Shown: positions 23,265 through 33,678 of the stretch, in pieces
How the letters are laid out: each line of letters opens with the position of its first letter
Position numbering within the stretch: the stretch's first letter is position 1
Assembly: GCA_026874595.1 (NCBI GenBank)
Contig: CM049310.1
Span: 31,931,558-31,995,557, forward strand
Origin: Sipunculus nudus
Taxonomy: Eukaryota; Annelida; Sipuncula; Golfingiida; Sipunculidae
Direction of reading: 5' to 3'
DNA: 64,000 nt
The notes under the pieces: model-generated
What the model saw: the letters and a program-made list of their open reading frames with translations, nothing else
Database searches by the model: none
What the model was told of the DNA's origin: nothing
Program-made: the position numbers and the translations under genes

Positions 23265-24350
23265 GAGAACTACTTTCAAATTCTGAAATGCATTTTCACA
23301 CTGAATATTCCATTCAAACTTTTGTTTCTTCTTTAACAAATTAGCCAAATGTTCAGCCAAATGTTGTAATTTCCAACCATACCAAGAAAACGCATTATTT
23401 GTTTTTTTGTTTTCTGGTCTAAGAAATGCAGAAATAGCACTTATTTTAGCATCAACAGGTTTTGCTTGACCCTGCCCTACAATATGACCCACAAATGTTA
23501 TTTGTGCATGATAAAACTCAGATTTTACTAAGTTGATGGTCAGACATGCTTCACTGAGACTTTCAAAGAGGTCGCGAAGAATTTGCAGAAGTTACTTCCA
23601 GGTGTCGCTGTACACGATAAGTTCATAAATATATGCGTCACAGCCCTGGATGTCCTTGACAACCATATGGATGAGTCGCTGGAACGTGGTGGCGAGTTCT
23701 TCATGCCAAACGGCATAACTTTATACTGGTACAGTCCTCACGGCGTCAAAATGCGGACACTTCTTTCGCTCGTTCTGTCAGCGGAACTTGCCAGAATCTT
23801 TTTAGCAAGTCAAACATATCTGGAGCTACCGACTCTATCAATACAATCATCGATCCTTGGAATCGGGAAAGTGTCAGTCTTGGTGACAGAGTACAGTTTT
23901 TGACAATCTGTGCACATACGGTAACTTCAATCAGGTTTTGGCACAAGAATACATGGTGAACTCCAGTTACTGTTTCTAGATTCAATAAAATTATTGTCCA
24001 GCAAATATTTAATCTCATCCTGTAGATACTTATGCTTTTCTGGATTCAGTCTATAAGGATGCTGCTTGACTGCGTTTGCCTCGCCAACATCGACGTCATG
24101 GCACAATATGTTAGTTCGCGTTGGAATGTCACTAAACAAATGCTCATAATTCTGCAGCAGGTTCTTGAGGTCTTGTTGTTGTTGTCCGGTAAGGTGTGAC
24201 AGGTTTTTAAGCACGTCTGAGTTTTTAAGGGTACTGTACCACACTGAGTATCTACATCACACTTACAATCAGTATCTTCTTTAACTGGGTCAGGGTCAGT
24301 TTTTACACAGTTAACAGCAGTAACATGATGTACAACATCTGATGTGCTAT
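23265..24350 (-). pseudogene. Reverse transcriptase relic of gypsy element 2, active site lost
   Basis: The frame 24244-23927 gives HDVDVGEANAVKQHPYRLNP, LLDNNFIES and NWSSPCILVPKPD, a standard RT N-terminal region. DTFPIPRIDDCID and YQYKVMPFGMKN follow in shifted frames. The catalytic loop, normally Y-I-D-D-L, reads YIYEL near 23620, so both metal-binding aspartates are gone. FVGHIVGQGQAKPVDAKI and QKFEWNIQCENAFQNLK complete the connection (23492-23265). A plus-strand 106-codon frame across it is a shadow. Confidence 0.85.
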
Positions 24351-24379
24351 TTCTGTCAAAATATAGTTTCAACATGTTA

Positions 24380-25533
24380 ACATGGCACAGTTGTTTTTTC
24401 TTACGCCTATCTGGTGTTAACAGAATGTTATTTAAATCACAGACTTTTTTGTCAACAATGTAAGGACCAAAGTACCTAGCTTGCAGAGGTCTGCCAGGGA
24501 TAGGTAGTAAGGAAAGGACCTTTTAACCAGGCTCAAAGGTCCTACTTACAGTGTGCTTGTCATACTTTTTTTTCATTTTATTTTGTGCAGGTTTTAGATT
24601 AGACTTTGCAATCTCACAAGCATTGTGTAGTTGAGTGCGAAAGTCTGAAACATACTGCAATAAACTAAGAGAATCAGGATGTTCACACAAGAGGTTTTCT
24701 TTAAGTAGTTTTAATGGACCGCGAACTGAGTGTCCAAAAATAGTTCAAAGGGACTGAAACCCAAGGACTCTTGAAATGATTCTCTGACAGCAAACAGCAA
24801 TGGGTGGATTCCTTCATCCCAGTCTTTCTGTGTGTCATGACAAAAAGTCCTAATCATGTTTTTTAAGTCTGGTGAAAACGCTCGAGGGCGCCCTGACTCT
24901 CAGGATGGTGTGGCGAAGAGCTGTACTGTTTTATACCTAACTCAAGCATAACTTGCTGGAATAAGCCAGACATAAAATAAGACTCTTGGTGAAACTGGAC
25001 GGATTTTGGTAATCCAAAAGTTATGAAAAAAACTTAGTCAGAGCCTTGACAATACTTTTGGCATTAATTTTGCGCAGTGGTATTGCCTCAGTTTACCTGG
25101 TAGATGCGGACACAATTGTCAGCAAGTATTCATGCCCAGATTTTGTTTTAGGCAGAGATGCAATTCAATCAACTATAATCCTACCAAATGGTTCCTCGAA
25201 AGCAGGAATACGTCTAAGTGGGGTTTTAGGAGGATTCTGATCGGGCTTGCCTACCATCTGGCATGTGTGGCATGATTTACAATATTGTACAATATCAGTC
25301 CTAAGGTTAGGCCAACAGGAGTGTGTACTAACTTTCTGATAAGTTTTATTTATACCTAAATGGCCAGACAAAGGAGCCTCATGTGCCATGCTTAGAATTT
25401 CATTGCGATACCTTTTGGGCATAACTATTTGAAGTTTGATTGCCCACTCATCATAAGCGCATACATCTGGTGGTCGCCATTTACGGATAAGCACTCCATT
25501 TTTAACATAGAAACAAACTGGGTTCTGTGACAC
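24380..25533 (-). pseudogene. Integrase relic of gypsy element 2
   Basis: Frame 25533-25165 (123 codons) holds MAHEAPLSGHLGINKTY, then CKSCHTCQMVGKPDQ (an HHCC zinc-binding domain), and ends EEPFGRIIVD with the first catalytic Asp kept. Broken frames continue with KSGHEYLLTIVSAST and TEAIPLRKINAKSIVKAL, then KENLLCEHPDSL, MKKKYDKHT, GRPLQARYFGPYIVDKK, and RRKKKQLCHVNMLKLY. That is the whole core and C-terminal domain. The following codons are the RT N-terminus, so integrase lies upstream of RT. Confidence 0.85.
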
Positions 25534-25845
25534 TTAATCTTTAGAAACTGCCCTGGGAAACAAACATGAAATATCAGGGACCTTATGCTTTTCCGCGATA
25601 AGTTCTGACCTTGAAAATGCTGCATCCTGTACGGAAGAGTCGTTAGACGAGTCACTGGTGACTCCCAGAGTGTTATTATCTGGACCATTATCATCATGTG
25701 TGTTTTTCTTGGCCACAGTTCTAGTTACAGCACATGAAGAATACAAACCAAGAATTTCCTGACTTTCAGGATCAGTGTCCTGATTAAGTGACGGTTTTTC
25801 TGTCACATTTGGTACAGACTGTACTTTTGTCACCTGCAACATCAA
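25534..25845 (-). pseudogene. Spacer between protease and integrase of gypsy element 2
   Basis: A 103-codon minus frame rich in Ser, Asp, Asn and Thr leads into the integrase zinc-binding region after one stop. It has no catalytic motif. It probably belongs to the pol polyprotein as a flexible linker. Confidence 0.5.
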
Positions 25846-26231
25846 TGCCTAGTAGCAACTGAATTACCTTTAAGGGTTAAGTATTTCTTATGCCCACAGT
25901 AATATTCCCAGAAAAAAATCTGACTTAAAATGTATACTGTGAAGCGGAAATGAAGTGTGCTTGTCTGAAAACACAGCATTACAAGTGCATGTGCACCATT
26001 AAAAGACCTATTAGAAAATGGCAAAGTGTTTGCTAACATGAGACTTTGGCCTGAACCAGTGTCCCTCAAAATTCTAATAGGGGTAGAATCTGAAAAATCT
26101 GTTGAAGGTGATAAAAAACTATCATGTATGAATGTATTTGAGGACATGAGGTTTTTGCCTGAACCAGTGTCCCTCAAAATTCTAAAGGGGTAGAATCTGA
26201 AAAAAATCACTTGAAGGTGATACAAAACCAT
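25842..26231 (-). pseudogene. Protease relic of gypsy element 2 with duplicated active-site motif
   Basis: The 129-codon frame contains two copies of an active-site block, FRILRDTGSGKNLM and IRILRDTGSGQSLM, about 35 residues apart. Each matches the R-D-T-G start of gypsy proteases, and LPFSN after the second copy is also typical. At DNA level 26037-26134 and 26144-26240 are a direct duplication of about 97 bp. The downstream flap and core are not well preserved. The catalytic Asp is present in both copies. Confidence 0.75.
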
Positions 26232-26244
26232 GTATGAATGGCTA

Positions 26245-26540
26245 AAGTAACTCCATTTCAGAGTCAGGAGAGGAATCTACTACCTCAGTTTCATCAAAAA
26301 AAAAAAAGAACTGACACAGACAATGTCATTCATAAACTCTTTTTCAGAGTCACTAAAGGAATTTACAGTCAAACTCCTCATGGGAGTCAACAGAGGAATT
26401 TTCCTCACTAGAAACAAACTTCTGTTTGTCATAAGAGGACCTGGCCTCATTTGAAATACTCTCACAAGAGTCATAAAAGGACTTAGCCTTATTTAGTGGA
26501 TACTCCTCGCAGAAGTCTTGAAAGGAGGTAGCCTTATTAA
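26245..26540 (-). pseudogene. Acidic Ser-rich repeated spacer between gag and protease
   Basis: The minus frame around 26550-26353 repeats a S-F-x-D-[FS]-C-E pattern (ATSFQDFCEEYPLN, AKSFYDSCES) at about 17-residue spacing. It looks like an internally expanded linker. Function unknown. Confidence 0.5.
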
Positions 26541-27860
26541 AAGGAATCAAGTGAGGTTTTTACCCCGTAAACTACGGATTCTTCTTTGGAGTCAGACGGC
26601 ACTTGGGCCTCCGTAGCATCAAACTCTTTAGTAGAGTCAATAAAGGAGTTGTACCCCTTATTTTCACGAAAAGAGCCTGCCTCTTGTACTATGCTATGCA
26701 TAGATTTTGAAACAAAACCAGAAGGTTTACCCTTTCGTTTATTTGCAAGTTTCAAGCAGTCAGATATTAGATGACCTTCCTTTTAACAGATTTCCTTTGC
26801 AAATAACTGGTCTTTGTTGGACTCAGACACAGAAGATGTGGGCTGAGGTGTAGCAATAGACTTTGTTGAACTATTAGGACCACTAGTATTGGGTGACTGC
26901 GCCTTAAACTTCTTTTGACCATACTGATTTACATTCTTGTTTGTGCATGACTGGTTTTATTTGCTAGTAAAGGATATTTTGTGTGTTAATGAATAATCAT
27001 CAGATACTCGAGCAGCAATGTGAAGTGTTTCAGGACTTTTCTCATCAAGAAAAGTTTTAACATCTGCGTTAATGCAGCGCTTAAATTCTTCAAGCCAAAT
27101 CAACTGGCGCAAACTGTCATAATCTTTCATTACATTTTTAGAACTACACCAGCGATCAAACAACTGCTCTTTTGTCCTAGTATATTCGACATAAGTCTGT
27201 TCATTGCGCTTTTCTCAACTTCTGAATATCTGGCGGTAAGCCTCCGGAACTTACTCATAACCTTTTAAGATTTACCGTTTAACCTGGTCAAAGTCAGTAG
27301 CGGCTTCTACTGTAAGCTCTGTATTAATTTCTCTGGCCTTGTCTGTCAATACACTTTGTAATAGCATACAGTCCAATTTTCCTTAGGCCATTTTAAATTT
27401 TTAAGCTATCTTCTCAAAGTTTAAGAAATATTTATCAACCTCTTTTTCTTGAAAAGATGGGACAAGTCTATTGTGTTAAGTAACATCAAAACTGTGAGTT
27501 GAGGCAGCACATAGACTATGTTCTAGTTTAAGACTTTCTAATTCCAGTCGTTTTAACTCAATTTCTTTTTCTTTATCTTTCTCAGGTTCTTCTAACTGTT
27601 TTAATGCTAGTTCATGTTGCATTTCAAATTTTTTTATTCTAGCTGTATAGCAAGCATTTTTTATGTTTCCATTTCACTCTCTTCAATTAAACCTTTGCTA
27701 GCTATAGATCTTGCATGATTTTAGCAATGATATCAGGCTTTCTCAGAGCTTTTTTCACACTTAGCCCTAAGTGTTGTACCAAACGCGGCAACTGATCTTT
27801 TGTCAACTGTTCAAGATGACCGGGGTCAGGATCTTCAACAAATTTCTCAGGTTTGAAAAC
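26540..27860 (-). pseudogene. gag: gag relic of gypsy element 2
   Basis: Read from about 27860 on the minus strand: GHLEQLTKDQLPRLVQHLG and VKKALRKPDI at the start, a Lys/Glu-rich coiled stretch, then after several stops FDRWCSSKNVMKDYDSLRQL with FKRCINADVKTFLDEKSPET (27163-26957), which is capsid-like. The nucleic-acid-binding knuckle survives as C-stop-KEGHLISDC near 26780 with its first Cys missing. The last part (26755-26537) is Ser- and Lys-rich. Confidence 0.75.
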
Positions 27861-28007
27861 TGCAATATTAAGATGTTAAAACAATATAAAAAACCACTGA
27901 GATAAGTCCTGTAAACCATGTATTGTAAACAATATGTAATCTTGTAAACAATGTATAATAAGACAATGTGTCTAAGTCAAGGCCTAATAAAGTTTCAAAA
28001 CTTAGGC

Positions 28008-28025
28008 ATCCCGGACGAGCCCCCA
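28008..28025 (-). promoter_or_regulatory. Primer-binding site complementary to tRNA-Pro
   Basis: The minus strand reads TGGGGGCTCGTCCGGGAT, an 18-base match to the tRNA-Pro primer site best known from murine leukaemia virus. It lies about seven bases inside the 5' LTR edge, the correct place. This identifies the likely minus-strand primer of element 2. Confidence 0.85.
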
Positions 28026-28031
28026 ATTTTA

Positions 28032-28611
28032 GGTTACGGAACCCAACAACAACAGATCAGGAAGTCGCGACGAGCATAAATTTTTTTTTATGGAGATATA
28101 AAACATCAGATTCTGTATCACTAGGCAGCGTGAAATGTCTAGGGGAATGAATAAATAAATCAGTGGTTTTTTGTTAACAAATAATTATAATTTTTCTTAA
28201 AACAATCCTAACATTACAGTACACTAAATCCATACAATTACACAATAGTAAAACAGTATATCAATACAAATACACAATACAATAAATAAAGTGTACATTA
28301 CCTGGATACCACCACTGTCACAGCGACAACAAGACCTTTTAAACCAATAATCAATAGTAAACAGTTCAAATAGTCCAGAGTAAAGCTCTTTTAATAATCC
28401 CGAAAGAAAACTGGAGACCGGCCGCACTTAATCTGCATAGATTTCGTAGAATACCTGACACTACTGAAATTTTCAGATAGGTCCAAAAGTGACTCACACT
28501 CTTCCGTGTCCGCTGGAATATTTCTCTGTCCTCTCTCCGGCTTTAAAACACAGCCCAAAGTCAACAACACATGGAACCCCCCTGCGCAAAATAAAACGGA
28601 CATCTGTAACA
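28032..28611 (-). mobile_element. 5' LTR of gypsy element 2, promoter segment deleted (580 bp)
   Basis: On the minus strand it starts TGTTACAGATGTCC and ends GGGTTCCGTAACC. Compared with the 813-bp solo LTR it jumps from about base 55 to the segment just after the TATA box (CTGTTTTA...GGACAGAGA, matching the solo copy near 21600). It therefore lacks the U3 core and TATA box. It keeps the segment missing from the other LTR. Confidence 0.8.
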
Positions 28612-28990
28612 CCTGATATGTGATCACCGCGACCTGTTTTCCTAAGTTATCGGACGTGTTTGTGCGTCCCAGAATGATAAAAAAATTAATTAAGGCTCCA
28701 GTGTCTCAATAGTTTAAAATAGGATTGCCATGGTTCTTGCTTTGCTTATTGTTCATGGACTGTCTAATTAGCTCCTATGACTAGAAGTGTCACCTGTCGT
28801 TTTTTTCTAATTTTACGAATTTATAGCTGTGAGTTTATCTTGTGTTTGGAAACCGTGTAGGACAGGTTGGGGCCCCCAGTGTTATTTTCCATTGTTGATG
28901 CATTTTTCCTCGATTTTAAATAATGCCAAAATACAGCAATGGCATCTCCATTGATCCAACTAGTGCATATATAATGTATCCCTCCCCCCC
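28612..28990 (+). repeat. Dispersed ~350-bp repeat, right flank of gypsy element 2
   Basis: GATCACCGCGACCTG, then the GGATTGCCATGG block and CTCATTATTGTTCATGGAC-like text, match 10.5-10.7 kb. Its first 25 bases repeat the last 25 before the element (22411-22435) with two mismatches. Confidence 0.7.
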
Positions 28991-29006
28991 CCCCCCCCCC
29001 CCCCCC
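28984..29006. repeat. Poly(C) tract, 23 bases
   Basis: Uninterrupted C run. The minus frame over it encodes a Gly run and is an artefact. Confidence 0.95.
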
Positions 29007-29956
29007 GCTGAACCCCGGCGGGAGTTCAGTTCCGTCGTCATCGCCAGTGGTCATTTGTTCAAAGTTCAAATCAGCAAATAATGTGAAACCATTGTGAGCT
29101 CCATAACTTTGGATTGGAAACTCATATTGTGTCCTAAAACTTGACACACAAGTTAATGGTGGTCCTGGCCAGGATCTTTAAGGTCGGATCAGCCATATCA
29201 TGGTTTATCTTAGGATTTCTTGTGAACGTGATAACTTCAGAAAAAGCACTAACGACAGCAAAGTCATACTATAGTAACCGATGTATGGCCTTCATAATGA
29301 AACTGCGACTGCGAAAAAGCGAAACTGCGTTATCCATACATTTTTTTCATATTCCTTCGTATGTCGTACGAGACCCGTTATTTAAAACTTAGACGAGAAT
29401 TCATTTAGTTTAAGGGGGATTAAATGAACATTATTTGAGTCAAATTTAATAAAAAATGCAGCTTTTCGAAAATTATATTTGTTGACAAATGTAACAGTAG
29501 TATGTGTTTGCATATACTATGTCAAGTCATATCACATTTATGGCAACATTCTCAAATATGCTGCTGCAAGCTTCCATCGGCATCATATCGATATTTTTAT
29601 TAGCGTTTACTGGTGGGTCTTTTGACCCTGCCCTTGACCTTGTGACCTTAAATTCTGAGAACATTCTATCCTTGAACTTACACCATTCTCGTTTTCATAA
29701 AATTTCATCCACCTATTCTTGACAGAACTAAAGCACAGGTCAGGGAGGGCCGGAGCATCCCAAGCCACAGTGGTATAATACCATTTGACATAGGCGGCGA
29801 AAAATACGTTTGTGTGTGTGTGTGCGGGGGGGGGGGGGCAATAATATGATGGAAAAACAAAAGGAATACAAGCTTTTCCACAATGTACATATAACCAGGT
29901 ATACACTGTTTAGGACTTAAAGACACTGACTTGTGTCCGACAGTTCTATTTCGTAA
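29007..29956. other. No gene seen; (GT)n and poly(G) at 29812-29838
   Basis: Several 70-100 codon frames overlap on both strands, none with a recognisable motif. Confidence 0.4.
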
Positions 29957-31334
29957 AGCCTGCGTCACATATCCAACGGCCTCCGGTCGAGTTTGTGGAT
30001 CACCAGAAAGTCGCCGAATTCCAAGCCCGCCAGGAAGTCGAGCGTATTTTACGCTTAAAATCTAACCTGTCACATATCGGACGGGGATCGGGCGGGTGAC
30101 CATTGAACAATGGCTGTCAAAAATCGCCCGGCGGCAGACAGTAAACATTAGGTTAGTCGGGCGAAGGCCGCTCCGCATAATGATAGGCGCCGTCCAAGTT
30201 GCGGTCGATAGTCATTTGGTCTGTCGATGCCCGCCAGAAACCCGGGCGACGCCCATGACGGGCTCCGCTCGACGCCCTACCTAACGTCGTCAAGTAAAAG
30301 GGCTATGGGTCTCGAAGTAGTGTCGTTCACTAGGATCGAGTTCGGCTCTCGAATGACATGGCTTGGTCTCCGCTGCTGGGATCGGTGGAGGGAATGTGGG
30401 TTGCTTCTGGCTTTGTGGCTGTGGATGCTGTAGCTTACTAAAAGGACAACGGCTCAGGATAGACGGTGGCGCCCACTACGGCTCCCTGCTTGGCTTGGCG
30501 TGGCACTGCGACTGTTGGCTCGGAGAACATGCTTAAGGAGCGCACAGGGCTGAGGTCTTGACCGCAGCAACCTGTAGCTGCTCGATGAGCGTATACCTCT
30601 TTTGGCTTTGGCCTAACGTCGTCCAACGTCCGCGCCCCGAGTATATATATGGCATGTTAAAAGTTTGTCACGTCATATTATTGATGTCTGACAGAGTGAA
30701 GAGCACTGCACAGCTACTAAGTAACAGTGGCTAGCTAAAATGCCGCTAAAGAAGACCTAGACCAAACCCGTTTTTAAGAAGAAGGTGGCACGAGAGCCAG
30801 AGTCCTCTTCATCGGAGCATGAACTGGAAGCTGAGTTGACAGGAGGAGCCAGGCCTTGGGCCGAATTAACCGCCGGACGACGGCCCGATACCAGCACGGA
30901 GCGCGCTCGCAGCAGGTTCGACTTTGTACAAGTCAGGCGGGATACGGGAAGGGTCGTTCGAGTATCGAAGGGAGCCAATGCGGCGGTCGCGCAACTCTCT
31001 CGTCGGAATTTTATCTGATTGCTGCCCGAATATCGATCGCACGTTGGCCGCTGCCCGAGCAATCTACGCGCGACCTGTTTACGAGCTCTGCGAACTCAAA
31101 AATCGCTATTGAAAGATCGCGGAATTAAGAACAAGTTTCTGTGCCCTGCGATCGTAGGCCAACCCCTAAAAATCGCGAAGGAGCCTGCAGTGATCGAGCA
31201 AACACCGGCCGTATTCCTGCCGAAAATGCCCTTTTCAACTCGCAGAGGAGTCGGACGGGCTCCCGTTTGGATATGTGACGGCCCCTTAGGTGCCCGCAAG
31301 CCCACTCGTAGGGAGCACTGAGTGGTCTTGCCGG
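29957..31334 (+). pseudogene. GC-rich mobile-element-like relic of unknown family
   Basis: This ~1.4-kb block is markedly richer in GC and CpG than its surroundings. The first 700 bases have CGG/CCG-rich repeated motifs (CGTCACATATCC and CTGTCACATATCGG about 110 bases apart, several GCCCGCCAG pieces). A TATA-like TATATATATGG lies at 30640-30650. About 90 bases on, an ATG (30740) opens a basic start, MPLKKT, then a stop, then KPVFKKKVAREPESSSSEHE. Overlapping Arg-rich frames continue to 31321 in shifted phases. I do not recognise the protein. It ends where the Penelope-like relic begins. Confidence 0.4.
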
Positions 31335-32560
31335 GACTCCAAAAAAAGATTGCATGATTTGGATGTTGTTGAGTAAACCCTGGCTTTGCTGATAATTTTT
31401 CATTGTATGGGGTGTTCCATATTCATGTCCTCCAGTTTCAAATGTATTCACTTAGTGTCGTGGAATTACGTCTCCTTTCATTTTTGAAGCTGGATATATG
31501 GGCCGTGTAGCGTGTTTTAAATGTATTTTGTCTTAAGCAGATGTAGGTTTCATCTCTCCTGTTGTCTAGCCGTGTTACCGTAGCCTGGTACTACGTATAC
31601 GTTATTAAACAGTTACCCTCTAATGGGCAATTTTGTTTGTCTCTGCAGTCGCATTTCCTTTGATCGGTATATTGTGCATTCTATTTGTTTGGTAATGATC
31701 TGTTGTTTACTGCTGTTAGTTGACCCATGTTCGGCATGCAGCTGTAACTCAGTTGTACAGCATTTTTGTTCAGTAGTTTATGGAGTTTGTGTCCAAGTTG
31801 AGAGCATTTATCCAGAAGTCCAAAGAATATTTTTTATTTGCAATTTTTGTGGCACTGTATGGTTGGTTGTACCAGCTTATATTTCTCCTTCTGTTGTCTC
31901 ATCTTCCATGATTGTGTCTTTTCTTTCTTGGTTGTGTCCTTATTAGTTCGGAGTGGGGGCTGTACAGGAGTTTCGTCTCGTCAGCTGAAATGGTGGTGAG
32001 CCTTTTATTGATACTCTCTGGTATGTTTTTATGATGGGTGGCGGGTGGTTGCTTTCTTTGCGTACATACAGTGGGTTGCTGTTGCGCGCGCGCTATGAGG
32101 ACTGCTTGAATGTACCAATGCGCAAGTCCAGCGATATGACTAGGAAATTCACCATTAATTTTATTGGCTTCTATTGTAATTTGAAGATTTTTAACGAGAA
32201 TATTTTGCAAATTTCCTTTTTGATGTTTCTGTTTCTCTGGGTGTTTTACTGCGAATGGCGTATCCGTCGTCGCTGTATAGTCCAACGTTATTGTAAGTAT
32301 GCTTTAGTCGTGCTAGAATATATAATCCAATTAGTTCACAGGTTTCGACTTCATCGAAGCTGCCCATGATGACTTCGAAATTGTGATTATTACGCTTGCA
32401 CCATGGTGTGCTGCCATTGTACAAAAATAATTTTAAGCATGGATAATATTTTTTTTTTCTGATCGGTTTTTGTGTCGTATTGCGCTGCGAAGTCAAGGGC
32501 CTTGTTCTCGAGGTTCTCTGAAATTAAGGGATAAAATTGCATATGTCAAAGCTTATGAAG
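31335..32560 (-). pseudogene. Penelope-like retroelement relic (RT plus GIY-YIG part)
   Basis: From 32560 on the minus strand: FYPLISENLENKALDFAAQY, NHNFEVIMGSFDEVETCELI, then GLYSDDGYA (catalytic loop, usually YRDD in these proteins), NLQITIEANK, and KNIPESINKRLTTISADET. After frameshifts come SYSCMPNMG, a Cys-rich KCDCRDKQNCPLEGNC, and NTFKTRYTAHISSFKNE with STTLSEYI, which resemble the GIY-YIG-like nuclease region of Penelope-like elements. The GIY-equivalent start reads TYICL. It stops at NLFLE near 31340 against the GC-rich block. Exact clade not determined. Confidence 0.7.
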
Positions 32561-33584
32561 GCCACGGGCCTTACGAAACAAAATTGTCGGACACAAGTGT
32601 GTTTAAGCCCTAAAGTGTGTGTAAATATTACAGCTCCTTTCATTAGTTGAGCACTTTACAACCCCATGGTTTTTACGCAAGCTGGATATATATACGACTT
32701 TCAGTCAGTTGAGATAAAAACTGTTTATTTGTACTTGTACAACAAACAGTACATCATAAAGTGGTATTAAACAATAATATGAAAAGTATATTCTGAGTGT
32801 GATTGTTACAACCTTGGTTGCTTTAGATCTAATGAACGCAAGGCATGGATGATGCAAGAAAATACTTGGAAACATGAATGAATGGGAACGCAGGGGGGGG
32901 GGGGGGGGGATTGGCCATGCATAGTTATACTTATGCTCCTGCTCTTTGTTAATTAATATTTTTAATATACTTTATAAAAACTCCAGGACATGAGACGGCT
33001 TTGACTAGAGGTGACATAATTACCAGTATGTTAAAGGGATTCACCCGGAATTCTCACTGCTCAGGGAATTATCCTTTTATCCTGGTATAATTAACAACAC
33101 GTTATAAGGGATGTGTTATTGTTCGGAAATACTCCTTGCTTTACAGCAGTAAGTGGTATTTAAAAAAAATAACCTAATATAACCGAGTGAGTTTTTCATA
33201 TTTTTCCAAAACTGTAAAGAAAACTTTTATTTTTGTATAAATTAATTACTTTAAAAAAAGAATGATTAAAAAAAAAAGAATAAAACTTTAAACTTTATAA
33301 ATTTAATTTTAGAATTATTTATCAATAAATACATTCTGAAAGAATTTTAAACCTTAAACCTAAACATATAGAGCTCTGTCATGAATTAACAGAGGAAGAC
33401 AGGAAAACATTTCAGAAAATAATATTTCATAAAGTAGAATTTAATTAATAAATTCACTGAACACTGTAATTTATGCATAATCAAAAATGGTAAATATATA
33501 TTTGCATTTGTATATCAGTGCTATTCTTTCTACGACATGTATGTCTTTTAACATGATTTAACACATACTGGCAGAAAGCGATGG
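32561..33584. other. No gene seen; poly(G) at 32893-32909
   Basis: AT-rich DNA without long frames. Confidence 0.5.
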
Positions 33585-33678
33585 CAAACTTGTGTATGTT
33601 TATATGTTACTTATGTTATTTGTACTTTGGGCCATGAGGCCTTTCTACAATAAAACGTTGTTGTTGTTGTTGTTGTCA
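33585..33678 (+). mobile_element. LINE 3' end with (GTT)n tail
   Basis: TTTGTACTTTGGGCCATGAGGCCTTTCTACAATAAAACG contains a GGCC...GGCC stem followed by AATAAA and a (TTG/GTT)n tail. That is typical of the 3' terminus of a CR1/Jockey-type non-LTR element. Nothing upstream is recognisable as its ORF2. Confidence 0.5.

Larger units (their letters stand above)
22436..28611 (-). mobile_element. Ty3/gypsy retrotransposon 2 (6.2 kb), order gag-PR-IN-RT-RH
   Basis: LTR-related ends (TGTTAC on each strand) enclose a complete but decayed set of domains read on the minus strand: gag (about 27860-26540), protease (26231-25842), integrase (25533-24380), RT (24350-23265), RNase H (23260-22930). Integrase runs without a break into the RT N-terminal region. 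The gene order is therefore that of Gmr1-like elements, not ordinary gypsy. A primer site matching tRNA-Pro borders the 5' LTR. Stops, shifts and a lost RT active site show it is inactive. The two LTRs carry different internal deletions, and a 25-bp near-repeat flanks the element. Confidence 0.9.

Noticed and set aside
23583-23903. 106-codon plus frame as a gene
   Set aside because: It is the opposite strand of the gypsy RT relic, whose conserved blocks read on the minus strand.
28821-29147. 108-codon minus-strand frame with a Gly run
   Set aside because: The Gly run is a poly(C) tract and the rest lies in the dispersed repeat. No protein similarity.
30785-31451. Several ~100-codon frames as separate host genes
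   Set aside because: They overlap in all phases because the DNA is GC-rich with few stops. I kept one relic entry instead.
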